Origin: Candidatus Saccharibacteria bacterium oral taxon 955
GTDB lineage: Bacteria > Patescibacteriota > Saccharimonadia > Saccharimonadales > Saccharimonadaceae
NCBI GenBank assembly: GCA_010202265.1
Contig: CP047918.1
Coordinates: 744,001 to 808,000 of the forward strand
DNA: 64,000 nucleotides
Reading direction: 5' to 3'
Part shown: positions 35,004 to 42,981 of the stretch, piece after piece
Numbering within the stretch: position 1 is the stretch's first letter
Layout: every line of letters starts with the position of its first letter
Program-made: the position numbers and the translations under genes
Notes under the pieces: model-generated
Seen by the model: only the letters and a program-made list of their open reading frames with translations
Told to the model about the DNA's origin: nothing
The model's database searches: none

Positions 35004-36284
35004 TTATAAGTACCTGGTACTACCAAATGGAATCTTTTGCTTAACCAGGTCGTCGGTCCCGAGTGTGCTGCCTGAATGAATAGTCCTATCGCCGTAGCGT
35101 GCATTGATTTCGTCAATCGCCCACACCACTCGCTGTTCACGTGCTAATTCATCACCGAAAAGACTTAGTTGATCGCCAAGTCCATCATGGAGATGATAAC
35201 AATGAACTCCAATTTCTCGAACATCACCCGTCGGTGCGTGCGCCATCAAGCGCTTAGTAATCCGCCAAATAGCCTGATCGCTATAAAAGGGCAGGGGTGC
35301 TAAATATTTTTCGTGCCAATATCCACCCTTTTTACCCCAACGACCGTTGCTCGATCCCAGAGAATCGCCGTCAGACATGCGCACATACACCCCGACCCCT
35401 CGCGCCGACTTACCCGCCTTGCGTAGCTTTGCGCCAACTGACTCTACGAGGTTATGCATCCGCGCCATCACGACCTCTCGCGACGCTCCCTGCACCTCCA
35501 TAACATACTGCCTACCACAACTTTTTAGGTCATAATCCACGTCGTCAACTTCCCATCCACGCAATCTCTGATGCCACCGTTCACCACAAACGCTATGAAA
35601 AGCTTCATGCAGCATCTCTGGCGTCGCATCAAGCATATCAAGTGGCGTATAAATACCGACAGCATTTAGTCGACGCTCGTTACGAGACGCGATACCGGTG
35701 AGGTCTTTTAGGGTCAGCTCAGACATAACCTCTCGCAAATTCTCGTGGTTAATCACATCAAGTCCATCAGGCTTATGTAAACTCGCTGCCATCTTAGCGA
35801 GGAAGCGATTAGGCGCAATCCCAATATTACAGCGCATATGACAGCCTATCTCCTCCTTAAGTCGTCTCTTGATTTCATACCCCACCTCCACGAGATCACG
35901 CCTCTTTATTAGGTCAGTTGATCTAGTAAAATCAATCACCCCCTCATCGATCGACTTCATCTGGATGTGTGGACTATAGTCGCTCATAATGCTAATCAAC
36001 TTGTGATAGACATGGCGATATTTTGGCGGGTCACTCTCTACCCCTACCAAATCAGGACAAAGTTGCTTCGCCTGTGAAAGACTCATGCCAAGCGATACAC
36101 CGCTTGCCCTCGCCTCGTAACTAGCTGTTACGATTGTTGCATGTTCAGCTCGACGATTGACTATCGCTACTGGCCTTCCACGTAACATTGGTCGCGCCTG
36201 TTGTTCTATCGTAGCAAAGCAACTATTGAGGTCGACGTGCATTACTAAGGGCCGACTGGTATTAAATCCCCAATTACAATTCAT
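35004..36284 (-). CDS. dinB: Y-family DNA polymerase (DinB/Pol IV type)
   Basis: 426 residues. Catalytic HVDLNSCFATIEQ (metal Asp), MKSIDEGVIDF (Asp-Glu of the second site), PNRFLAKMAASLHKPDG, and a helix-hairpin-helix thumb region. Near the C-terminus GDQLSLFGDE is a beta-clamp binding motif (QLxLF). Translesion synthesis. Downstream of two or three tiny genes with short gaps, probably one SOS-like operon, though no LexA box was recognised. Confidence 0.93.
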   Translation of the reverse strand: MNCNWGFNTSRPLVMHVDLNSCFATIEQQARPMLRGRPVAIVNRRAEHATIVTASYEARASGVSLGMSLSQAKQLCPDLVGVESDPPKYRHVYHKLISIMSDYSPHIQMKSIDEGVIDFTRSTDLIKRRDLVEVGYEIKRRLKEEIGCHMRCNIGIAPNRFLAKMAASLHKPDGLDVINHENLREVMSELTLKDLTGIASRNERRLNAVGIYTPLDMLDATPEMLHEAFHSVCGERWHQRLRGWEVDDVDYDLKSCGRQYVMEVQGASREVVMARMHNLVESVGAKLRKAGKSARGVGVYVRMSDGDSLGSSNGRWGKKGGYWHEKYLAPLPFYSDQAIWRITKRLMAHAPTGDVREIGVHCYHLHDGLGDQLSLFGDELAREQRVVWAIDEINARYGDRTIHSGSTLGTDDLVKQKIPFGSTRYL

Positions 36285-36306
36285 CAGCCCACCTCATATA
36301 GCACCC

Positions 36307-36573
36307 TCATTCTACCCTATCTCCCTCCATCACTAGTCGCCAAACCAATCGCTCACTATCAAGCTCCAGTCGATAATCCGCCATGCCATCGGTAACATCA
36401 AATACATGCACGGTTCGTAGCCCGTGCTTAACGGGATGACATAGACCAATTTCCGTAATATCAACCTCTCTACCACTCAACCGCCTAAACCTACGTGGCA
36501 CGCACAGATTTTGGCCTGAGCCAAAGGTTGCTATCACCTCAATCCGTTCGTTAAGAATCAGTTCCTCGTTCAC
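36307..36573 (-). CDS. 88-residue protein in the dinB operon
   Basis: GTG start at 36573 overlapping the TGA of the upstream small ORF. Beta-rich (EVIATFGSGQNLCVPRRFRRLSGREVDITEIGL...VFDVTDGMADYRLELDSERLVWRLVMEGD). No TM helix. The end lies 22 nt before dinB. Unknown; the tight linkage suggests a partner in translesion synthesis. Confidence 0.75.
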   Translation of the reverse strand: MNEELILNERIEVIATFGSGQNLCVPRRFRRLSGREVDITEIGLCHPVKHGLRTVHVFDVTDGMADYRLELDSERLVWRLVMEGDRVE

Positions 36574-36716
36574 GTTTTTACCCCCTCACGCCAAATCTGC
36601 CACAACCAGATCGAAAAAGTTGTCGGCCCAGACCGTTTAATGTCCGCCTCGGTCGAGCAAGAGTAATTTAATTTTTGAAAAGTCCAAAAAGTGTAATGGG
36701 TCAATCGATCGATCAT
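36570..36716 (-). CDS. 48-residue ORF coupled to the dinB operon
   Basis: ATG 36716 (MIDRLTHYTFWTFQKLNYSC...), Trp-rich C-terminal half (TTFSIWLWQIWREGVKT). Overlaps the next gene's GTG by TGA/GTG, and its own ATG overlaps the TGA of another open stretch upstream (ATGA). These overlaps favour a real gene; no homolog known to me. Confidence 0.5.
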   Translation of the reverse strand: MIDRLTHYTFWTFQKLNYSCSTEADIKRSGPTTFSIWLWQIWREGVKT

Positions 36717-37016
36717 TTCAAGTTATCTCCGATAATCCAGGCGGCAAGCAAGTGCCAAAAACCTAGATTGAAATCTACTGACAATAAACCAGCTGTTACA
36801 GTGATGGCTGAGCAGATTATCTTTATCTTTTTAGAGAAACGCTTATTGAAATATGTTGCCCGTGCTTTCGCCCGTTTCTAGCAATTCGCCCGAAAGACAA
36901 CCGATATACCCATTAGGCGAGGGACGCTTAGCCAGCCGGCCAGTGTGTATCGCCTGGAATACTTTCAGTATAGAACCTCTAGAAAATCTCTGCAAGCTCT
37001 GGTATAATTAACCAAA
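36717..37016 (-). other. Intergenic stretch between tRNA-Met and the dinB operon with possible broken coding sequence
   Basis: On the minus strand 36877-36713 is open and ends IIGDNLK, with a TM-like helix (ITVTAGLLSV...WHLLAAWII), but has no standard start before a TTG. Upstream, another frame (about 37008-36838) reads coding-like, for example LKVFQAIHTGRLAKRPSPNG. One added base near 36830 could join the two. A possible minus promoter TTGCAG-17-TATACT lies at about 36963-36993, in conflict with this. On the + strand only the tRNA-Met -10 box (37003-37008) is clear. Confidence 0.35.
37003..37008 (+). promoter_or_regulatory. -10 box of tRNA-Met
   Basis: TATAAT, 12 nt before the mature tRNA 5' end. 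Confidence 0.5.
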
Positions 37017-37020
37017 GTTT

Positions 37021-37097
37021 GGCACCATAGCTCAGCTGGTTAGAGCGCAGGACTCATAAGCCTGAGGTCGGTAGTTCAAGCCTACCTGGTGCTACCA
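37021..37097 (+). tRNA. tRNA-Met, elongator (anticodon CAT)
   Basis: Acceptor GGCACCA / TGGTGCT (G1-U72 wobble), D-loop AGCTGGTTAGA, loop CTCATAA, T-arm GTTCAAGCC, A73 and encoded CCA. The anticodon stem has an A-G mismatch at its last pair. Assigned elongator Met because the other two CAT tRNAs in the window fit initiator and Ile2 better. Confidence 0.85.
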
Positions 37098-37105
37098 GAA
37101 ATTAT

Positions 37106-37141
37106 AAATATTTGTCAGCAATACGTTGGCAAATATTTTTT
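37106..37141 (+). terminator. Terminator after tRNA-Met
   Basis: AAATATTTG (37106-37114) with CAAATATTT (37130-37138), then T-run. Confidence 0.8.
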
Positions 37142-37154
37142 AACCTAAATTTCC

Positions 37155-37191
37155 AAACTAAAAAGGCCGCCGATGGAGACCCTTTTAGTTT
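37155..37191 (-). terminator. Terminator of the 37209-38495 gene
   Basis: Minus-strand stem AAACTAAAAGG / CCTTTTTAGTTT with one bulge. The loop has GTCTCCATCGG, shared with the terminator at 42922-42981. Confidence 0.7.
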
Positions 37192-37208
37192 ACTTAATTT
37201 GTCTCTAG

Positions 37209-38495
37209 CTAGTCATCTATATCATATTGATAAGATGTAGATCGCGATGTATCCGCGTGCATACAATAACAAACCTGACCAGCTGGATGGCTTGCTGTGC
37301 TGTATATATAATCGCTCCAATAATCTGCTATTGTTCCTACCCCAGCATCTTTTATATAGTTAGCTTTCATACCGGAAACATAGCTAGATCTTGCCTTTTT
37401 CTCACTACGATAATTCGTGCAAAGCTGATAATAAAATCGTTGGTCCTTACTGTTGTTCGATCGTCCAGCTAACGGATCAACCAACCCGGGGCCACCTTTA
37501 TTTAACCAACCACCACCACTAGCTGGATGCGTATTTGGCTTATAATCCACTAGTTTTTTGTCGATCACCTGCTTATCAGTATTAGACTGCGATAAGCCAG
37601 AGCCCCCTAGGTCGTTCAGTGAACTTGGAAGCTTTTTGTTTTTTCGTGTATACGCTCTAATGTCGCTTGCAATTGACGATAGCGCCGACTCTACTAAGTG
37701 ATCCTGTTTTGTACGTGACGTCTCAAGCGCAGGACCGACAAACGCTGCAACGGTAAACCCAAGTGCCAATGTGCCCAAAACCACCCAGATAACCCTACGG
37801 ATTATTGCCTTGCGTCCGCCAAATACAACTCGAAATGCAAGCGAACCGTAGACAATCGCCATAACTAGCCCCACTAGGAGAACCCGAATCGACTCGTTAC
37901 TGTCGCCAACCGAACCGCCTAGCATCATCATCAAAAGCGAGAACACCATCGCTATCAAACTGCCTATTGACATCAGCACAAACGGAACGGCGTGAAGTAG
38001 CATAATAATTTTAGCTCCACCCTGTTTATGGACCACCTCATGCTTGGCGTAAAACCAATCCGCAACCAAAGCACTGATCGACATGACAATAACAGCGGCA
38101 AGCGGATAAACTAGCCCAGACTCCTCAGACCACTCTGAAGAATGGTTTTGTGTCGTAAAGAACTTCACAACTAACACCGCCAACCAGCTCATTGACACGC
38201 CGTACAGGAACCAAAATGCATAACTAAGCCACTGCAAGACAAGCAGACCGCCTGGCGTCCGCACAGGTACTGATGGCTCACTGGCTACAGCAGCGCTGGC
38301 TTCTCCGCCAACTGGAGGAGGACTGACGGATTCAGTGTCTTTAGTACCCGCTTCTGATGTTGGCCCGGCATCATTAATTACTTTCTCGGTTTTTTCTGAT
38401 GTAACCGCTTGTTCAGCACCTTCCTTTGGTCGCCCCTCAGGGGACTCATCTCGAAGTGTCTTTACATTCTGTTCATCTCTTGGCTCTTCGCTCAT
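37209..38495 (-). CDS. Membrane protein with acidic Pro-rich N-terminus and pilin-like extracellular tail
   Basis: 428 residues. Residues 1-80 are low-complexity, Glu/Pro/Ser-rich and probably disordered. Five TM helices follow (about 85-107, 127-145, 160-185, 200-220, 233-255). The C-terminal 170 residues are polar and contain IRAYTRKNKKLPSSLNDLGGSGLS and YYQLCTNYRSEKK, a pattern seen in type IV pilin or pseudopilin-like heads. Function unknown; perhaps envelope assembly. Has its own terminator. Confidence 0.75.
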   Translation of the reverse strand: MSEEPRDEQNVKTLRDESPEGRPKEGAEQAVTSEKTEKVINDAGPTSEAGTKDTESVSPPPVGGEASAAVASEPSVPVRTPGGLLVLQWLSYAFWFLYGVSMSWLAVLVVKFFTTQNHSSEWSEESGLVYPLAAVIVMSISALVADWFYAKHEVVHKQGGAKIIMLLHAVPFVLMSIGSLIAMVFSLLMMMLGGSVGDSNESIRVLLVGLVMAIVYGSLAFRVVFGGRKAIIRRVIWVVLGTLALGFTVAAFVGPALETSRTKQDHLVESALSSIASDIRAYTRKNKKLPSSLNDLGGSGLSQSNTDKQVIDKKLVDYKPNTHPASGGGWLNKGGPGLVDPLAGRSNNSKDQRFYYQLCTNYRSEKKARSSYVSGMKANYIKDAGVGTIADYWSDYIYSTASHPAGQVCYCMHADTSRSTSYQYDIDD

Positions 38496-38607
38496 ATGAT
38501 TGTCCTCATAGTTAGATACTTAGCAGTATACCATAAGCGGTTTTTGGCTGCAGTCTTGCATGAGCCTGATAAACAACTAACGCCCCTAACTAGAGGCTAG
38601 ACACGTA

Positions 38608-38754
38608 TCAAAAGTCAAAGTCCTCGACATCCAATGCTTCTTCATGCATAGATACGAAATTGCGCAATTCACTAAGCGAACGCGGGGTATTCCAGGTTGC
38701 CAGCCCGAGAGTATCATGAATATTAACCAACTCTGTGTCAGTTGTGATTTCCAT
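38608..38754 (-). CDS. 48-residue acidic protein
   Basis: ATG 38754 (MEITTDTELVNIHDTLGLAT...), soluble, acidic C-terminus (EEALDVEDFDF). AAGG lies upstream and a TATATT-like -10 further up. Codon use fits the genome. No family recognised. Confidence 0.5.
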   Translation of the reverse strand: MEITTDTELVNIHDTLGLATWNTPRSLSELRNFVSMHEEALDVEDFDF

Positions 38755-38949
38755 ATTTTTGCCTTTTTTGTTTTTTATTGACTTATACGTCTAATATAGC
38801 ACAAACTTGCAAAAAAAGCAATACCTTTATACAAAATAGTTGATTCCTGGTTGACTATGTCACCCGCCATCTTTGAAAGCTGGAAATATACACCTCGTAA
38901 TGTACGGTTATGGCTGCTCTCTAGCACGCCAAAAACTAACCCTCATCAA

Positions 38950-38979
38950 TTGACTTTACAGAGACGCTTATGGTATAAA
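38950..38979 (+). promoter_or_regulatory. Promoter of the 39005-41401 operon
   Basis: TTGACT (38950-38955), 18 bp, TATAAA (38974-38979). Confidence 0.65.
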
Positions 38980-39004
38980 TGACAAAAGAGGGAACGAAAT
39001 AAAC

Positions 39005-39727
39005 ATGGATTATCTTTTGACCTTTAGTATCATCGCGCTCGCCGCGCTGATTCATGCCAGCTTCCAGCTTGGTATTAGTATGGTGACACTTCTCTCGGGA
39101 CATGCAGCTGGACGAAGTGCTCCACGCGGCCGATCATTAGGATTAATCGGAGCTTTTTTGTTCGGCACGCTAGTTATGACCAGCTTGATTATCTCGATGA
39201 TATCCTACGTTAGTAGTTCGCTATTTCACCAAAAAGTTCCAACTTTTGCTTGGTCGGCAGCCTGTGGTGTTATAATTGCAATCGGTATTGCAGTCTGGAC
39301 TTTCTACTACCGCCGAGGTGGTGGTACGTCGTTATGGATACCTCGTGGATTTGCTCAGTTTCTCACTAATCGTATCAAGGCTACCCGATCGCGTACCGAA
39401 GCTTTCAGCCTCGGAATGAGCGGTGTGTTGTCAGAACTTATATTCATTATAGGCCCGACCACGGCAACGGCCTTTTCGCTGGTATCTATGCCCCCTCGTC
39501 TCCAGCTTCTAGGTATACTACTCTATGTTTTCGTCGCCTCACTCGGAATGATTATCGTTACCATACTCATCGGGAGTGGGCATAGTATCAGCCGAATTCA
39601 ACGATGGCGCGAGACAAACAAGCGCTTTCTCCAGTTTGCGGCCGGAAGTGGACTAGTGATTCTAGGATTTTACCTATATGCAAATGAAGTGGTCACCGAC
39701 TCTATATCACTCCTGGGAGGTCGATAG
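39005..39727 (+). CDS. Polytopic membrane protein, first gene of the flavoprotein operon
   Basis: 240 residues with about six TM helices (5-28, 45-70, 85-105, 130-155, 165-190, 205-225). The general layout resembles LysE/DsbD-type exporters (ALIHASFQLGISMVTLLSGHAAGRS near the first loop), but no firm motif. GAGGG ribosome binding site. Its stop overlaps the GTG of the ATP-cone gene. Confidence 0.7.
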   Translation: MDYLLTFSIIALAALIHASFQLGISMVTLLSGHAAGRSAPRGRSLGLIGAFLFGTLVMTSLIISMISYVSSSLFHQKVPTFAWSAACGVIIAIGIAVWTFYYRRGGGTSLWIPRGFAQFLTNRIKATRSRTEAFSLGMSGVLSELIFIIGPTTATAFSLVSMPPRLQLLGILLYVFVASLGMIIVTILIGSGHSISRIQRWRETNKRFLQFAAGSGLVILGFYLYANEVVTDSISLLGGR

Positions 39728-40011
39728 TGGGCAACGTTATCGATGTGGTCAAAAGAGGTGGCAAACGACCAACTGAGCGTTTTGACCGAGACAAACTACA
39801 TGCGAGCGTCTATGCCGCCTGTCGCAGTGTCCGTAGCCTAGATGGCCTAGCCAACGACACTGCCCGCAAAGTGTGCGACCTAGTCATAATCTGGACCGAC
39901 AATAAATCTGAGATTACCAGTGCCGATATCCGGCGACAGGCCGCCAAAGCACTCGAGACCTATCACCCCGATGCCGCATATCTTTACAAACACCACAAAG
40001 TCATCATATGA
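39727..40011 (+). CDS. Standalone ATP-cone domain protein
   Basis: 94 residues, GTG start overlapping the previous stop. DVVKRGGKRPTERFDRDKLHASVYAAC ... ITSADIRRQAAKALETYHPDAAYLYKHHK matches the ATP-cone fold, which senses dATP/ATP in ribonucleotide reductases and NrdR. The NrdR zinc ribbon is absent. Located between the membrane protein and the flavoprotein; it may tie their activity to nucleotide state. Confidence 0.8.
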   Translation: MGNVIDVVKRGGKRPTERFDRDKLHASVYAACRSVRSLDGLANDTARKVCDLVIIWTDNKSEITSADIRRQAAKALETYHPDAAYLYKHHKVII

Positions 40012-40024
40012 GGAGACCACACAA

Positions 40025-41401
40025 ATGGCAAAAAAACACAATTTTGATTACGATCTGATAGTTATCGGTAGCGGTGCAGGCGGTTCTGCCGCCGCAACAA
40101 TTGCTGCTCGCGAGGGAAAAAAGGTAGCAATTATCGAATCAGACACATTTGGCGGTGACTCTCCCAACTGGAGCGACGTGCCGACAAAAGCCCTTCTACA
40201 TGCCGCCCAACTATATGATGAAGCCCGTCGTGGAGCAAGGTTTGGCCTCCGCTCGGCGACTCTCAGCTACAACTACCCAAGTGTACTGGCCTGGAAAGAT
40301 CTCGCCGTAAAACGAACTGGAGCTGCCGGTAATCGCAAGTTCTACGAATCACAAAATATTGATACATTTGCGGGTTACGCCCACTTCCTATCTCCGAACG
40401 AAGTGTCAGTCAACCGAAAACACCTGTCAGCCGCACGCTTTTTGGTAGCAACTGGCTCTCATTGGGTCGCACCCCATATCCCTGGCCTCGATAAAATCCC
40501 CTACCTGACACCTCGCACCATCCTAGAAGCAACCAGGCCACCAAAGAGTATCTATATTATCGGCGGCGGTACGATTGGCGTAGAAATTGCTCAATTACTC
40601 GCAATATTTGGGACTAAGGTATATCTCGCGGAAATAGCCGCTCGAATCTTGCCCAAAGAAGAAGAGGAAGTGGGTGAACTAATCGAACGAATCCTGCGTG
40701 AAGACAAAAAAGTCACAGCCCTTACGCAAACTCGCACCCTATCAGCAGTCAAAGATGGTCTCGGCTATCGAGTCACCTTCCTACGCGGCGGCGTCGAAAA
40801 ATCAGTGCGTGTCGACGAAGTGCTTGTCGCTACGGGTCGCACACCAAATCTCGACTTAGGTCTAGAAAATGCCTCTATCGCCTATGATCCAACTGGCATC
40901 ACGACAAACGAGCACCTCCAGACAAGCGCACGCCACATTTATGCCGCTGGCGATGTTCTCGGACATTCTAGCCATACACACACTGCGCTCCTTGAGTCAC
41001 GCATTGTCGCCCATAATCTATTTGCAAAAAACCAAATAACTCCTGATTATACTGCAACCCCGCGCCTCACCTTTACCTTTCCAGGTGTTGCAACCGTTGG
41101 CTACACTGAAGACGACTGTATTAAACGCGATCTTCGCGTCAATACAGCGCTAGCCCCACTAAATATCATTGCCCGCAGCAATACTAGCGATTTTCGCGAT
41201 GGCTTTGTTAAACTTATCACCGACAAAAGAGGCGTTCTGATTGGGGCAACCGTCGTCGCCCCTCACGCCGCCGAGATTATCCACGAACTTGCCCTCGCCA
41301 TTAAACACGGCATGACGGCACGAGATGTTGCAAATACACCACACGCCTTCCTCTCCTGGAGCGAGGCAGTACGTGTAGCAGCCGGAAAGTTAGTAAAGTA
41401 G
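40025..41401 (+). CDS. Dihydrolipoamide dehydrogenase/mercuric reductase-like flavoprotein without the redox cysteines
   Basis: 458 residues from ATG 40025 (AGGAG upstream). FAD site VIGSGAGGSAAATIAAREGKKVAIIE; NAD(P) site IYIIGGGTIGVEIAQLLAIFG; second FAD segment IYAAGDVLGHS. In the family the disulfide motif is GGTCxNxGCxPTK; here it is GGDSPNWSDVPTK, so both Cys are replaced (Ser46, Asp51). The C-terminal HPTxxE is FLSWSE, so the catalytic His is lost as well. It probably still binds FAD and NAD(P)H but cannot do disulfide exchange. May be an NADH oxidase or quinone reductase type. Confidence 0.88.
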   Translation: MAKKHNFDYDLIVIGSGAGGSAAATIAAREGKKVAIIESDTFGGDSPNWSDVPTKALLHAAQLYDEARRGARFGLRSATLSYNYPSVLAWKDLAVKRTGAAGNRKFYESQNIDTFAGYAHFLSPNEVSVNRKHLSAARFLVATGSHWVAPHIPGLDKIPYLTPRTILEATRPPKSIYIIGGGTIGVEIAQLLAIFGTKVYLAEIAARILPKEEEEVGELIERILREDKKVTALTQTRTLSAVKDGLGYRVTFLRGGVEKSVRVDEVLVATGRTPNLDLGLENASIAYDPTGITTNEHLQTSARHIYAAGDVLGHSSHTHTALLESRIVAHNLFAKNQITPDYTATPRLTFTFPGVATVGYTEDDCIKRDLRVNTALAPLNIIARSNTSDFRDGFVKLITDKRGVLIGATVVAPHAAEIIHELALAIKHGMTARDVANTPHAFLSWSEAVRVAAGKLVK

Positions 41402-41430
41402 GATTTTTCTAAGCCTCCAGTGTGAGTCCA

Positions 41431-41467
41431 AAAGAAAACACCCGTCTATCCGACAGGTGTTTTCTTT
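41431..41467. terminator. Bidirectional terminator between the flavoprotein and tRNA-fMet
   Basis: AAAGAAAACACC (41431-41442) with GGTGTTTTCTTT (41456-41467); serves both converging units. Confidence 0.8.
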
Positions 41468-41544
41468 GGTCGCGGGGGCAAGATTTGAACTTGCGACCTC
41501 TTGGTTATGAGCCAAGCGAGCTGACCAGGCTGCTCCACCCCGCA
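41467..41544 (-). tRNA. Initiator tRNA-fMet (anticodon CAT)
   Basis: Close to bacterial fMet: GCGGGGTGGAGCAGCCTGG at the 5' side, GGCTCATAACC anticodon arm with three G-C pairs (GGG-like), and CAAGTTCAAATCTTG T-arm. A73 and encoded CCA (41467-41469). The first position is T opposite G72 instead of the usual C1/A72 mismatch. Confidence 0.92.
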
Positions 41545-41599
41545 ATACTAAGTTTTTGCACGTCGTAAACGATGCAAACCCTATCTTATCACATGCCTC

Positions 41600-42061
41600 T
41601 TATTGGCGCAAGACTTCGGCGTTATTACCAAGCAAAAAGTTTATCCATTGATCAAAATTACTTGACGCTGGTGTCGTAGCTCTGGTTGAGGGAGCTAGCG
41701 ATTTTTTTTCACTTTCTTTGTCTGCCATAACTACAGCAGGGCTATTTTTTGGCAATAATAACACTTTCTCTCCGGGCGCCGCTAGACCTAGATTTGTCCG
41801 CGCCGCCAGATCCTTGTATTCATCGCTCTTATAGTAGTTTTGCTGGTACTGCAATGTATCAACCTCAAGTTGCATCAGATCAAGCTCTCGCTTCTGGCTA
41901 TCAACCATCTTTTGGGCAGCAAAATTTGTCTGCATAATCGATATAGATCCCCACGCCCAACCCGTTGCAATAAGAAGCGCCACTACAATCACTATATTGT
42001 TTAATGTACCATACGTATTCCAGAGGTGACGAAGCTTTTTTTTGATACCCACGAGAGCCAT
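41600..42061 (-). CDS. FtsB/DivIC-like septum formation initiator
   Basis: 153 residues. Short cytoplasmic part, one TM helix (about 22-42), then a coiled coil (QKMVDSQKRELDLMQLEVDTLQYQQNYYKSDEYKDLAARTNLGLAAPGEKVLLLP). The ending YxxxEYxxxxARxxLGxxxPGE is the DivIC/FtsB signature. Part of the divisome. The Ser/Thr-rich tail is extra. TATAAT lies 10 nt before the ATG. Confidence 0.85.
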   Translation of the reverse strand: MALVGIKKKLRHLWNTYGTLNNIVIVVALLIATGWAWGSISIMQTNFAAQKMVDSQKRELDLMQLEVDTLQYQQNYYKSDEYKDLAARTNLGLAAPGEKVLLLPKNSPAVVMADKESEKKSLAPSTRATTPASSNFDQWINFLLGNNAEVLRQ

Positions 42062-42098
42062 AACTAAACTTATTATAGATGAATAGCGATAAATGAGC

Positions 42099-42206
42099 TA
42101 TAATATACCTCTAGTGCGACTTAAGTCGCAACTAGCCCACCCGCTAAGTCGCCTTAAGGTCGGGTTGTGACTTAGAACCTATCAGTGTCAGTATATTTTC
42201 TAATAT
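42099..42206 (+). promoter_or_regulatory. tRNA-Ile2 promoter and palindromic 5' leader
   Basis: TATAAT at 42099-42104. Then a perfect 16-nt palindrome TGCGACTTAAGTCGCA (42115-42130) and a stem CTAAGTC (42144-42150) with GACTTAG (42169-42175) that contains CCTTAAGG. The AAGTC/GACTT words occur in both hairpins, so they can pair in different ways. Role unknown; may guide precursor processing. Confidence 0.5.
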
Positions 42207-42282
42207 GGGGGTATAGCTCAGTGGTCAGAGCAGCGGGCTCATAACCTGTTGGTCCCTGGTTCAAGTCCAGGTACCCCCACCA
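42207..42282 (+). tRNA. tRNA-Ile2 (CAT, lysidine-modified)
   Basis: Acceptor GGGGGTA / TACCCCC, D-arm GCTCAGTGGTCAGAGC, loop CTCATAA, and T-arm CCTGGTTCAAGTCCAGG followed by A73 and CCA. The TTGGTC variable region and T-arm are like E. coli tRNA-Ile2. Presence of tilS supports this reading. Confidence 0.85.
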
Positions 42283-42298
42283 AAAAAACGACACCTGA

Positions 42299-42328
42299 AA
42301 TCACCGCCTAAGACGGTGATTTTTTATT
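42299..42328 (+). terminator. Terminator after tRNA-Ile2
   Basis: AATCACCG (42299-42306) with CGGTGATT (42314-42321), then T-run. Overlaps the end of the converging gene at 42308. Confidence 0.85.
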
Positions 42329-42868
42329 TACACCCCCTAAGTTACTCTGCTTAGAGAGCCGTTTTTTGTATTCAGCACGACGCTTGGCTGATTGTTCGTC
42401 TTTTGGGTCTAGGAATATCTTTTTAAACAAAATCCTTGTGGCTCTATAGTCATCATCAACATCATACGGCGAAAGCCCCGCCTCAATCATCTGGTCATAC
42501 CCAAACGCCTCTCTGAGGGCACTTGAGCTAGCCTGCAAATGCTTACGACGACAATTCTCGACCGACCCTGCATCTTGAATTGGTTTACCTGAGCGAAGGT
42601 AGCCCTCGAGCTTGTTGGCTATCGCATGCTCATCAAGAGCCTGGGCTAGCGCTAGCGCTCGTACACCAAGATCAACCGACGGACCAGCCTTTTCACCGAT
42701 CTCTCGAAGGGCGTCAAGCGCTCGTTCGTGATCCTCCTCAGCCATAGCCCTCTCATACCTGTCGTCCTCAGACGCGCTCGCCGTATCCGGTGCTAGCTCA
42801 GGAGCATCATCAATTGGTCGCACATCGCCGTCAATCAGTACGGAGCGAGAGTTAAGCTTTTCTAACAT
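42308..42868 (-). CDS. Unknown soluble protein, helical
   Basis: 186 residues, charged, no TM helix. Helical repeats such as ERAMAEEDHERALDALREIGEKAG and VRALALAQALDEHAIANKLEGYL could be TPR-like. Basic tail (KRRAEYKKRLSKQ). The promoter leaves a 6-nt gap from TATAAT to ATG, a clear leaderless case. Confidence 0.7.
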   Translation of the reverse strand: MLEKLNSRSVLIDGDVRPIDDAPELAPDTASASEDDRYERAMAEEDHERALDALREIGEKAGPSVDLGVRALALAQALDEHAIANKLEGYLRSGKPIQDAGSVENCRRKHLQASSSALREAFGYDQMIEAGLSPYDVDDDYRATRILFKKIFLDPKDEQSAKRRAEYKKRLSKQSNLGGVNKKSPS

Positions 42869-42874
42869 GTCTCT

Positions 42875-42903
42875 ATTATAGCATAAGTATCAACTAATGT
42901 CAA
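42875..42903 (-). promoter_or_regulatory. Near-consensus promoter, leaderless
   Basis: TTGACA (42898-42903), 17 bp, TATAAT (42875-42880), 6 nt to ATG 42868. Confidence 0.85.
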
Positions 42904-42921
42904 TCTGAGAACCAGCCAATC

Positions 42922-42981
42922 AAAAAAGCCCCGATGGAGACAACCTCCGGATATGGAGGTCGCGGGGGATCCGACGGGGCT
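42922..42981 (-). terminator. Two-level terminator hairpin on the minus strand
   Basis: AGCCCCG / CGGGGCT outer stem (42975-42981 with 42927-42933), inner hairpin CCTCC/GGAGG, then T6. No gene ends here. A possible promoter (TTGCGC, TATGCT) upstream would give a small RNA of about 85 nt; otherwise it closes read-through from 43182. Confidence 0.65.

Noticed and set aside
36675..36881. 68-codon + strand ORF upstream of tRNA-Met
   Set aside because: Opposes the coupled minus-strand ORFs, lacks a ribosome binding site and its protein has no sensible pattern.
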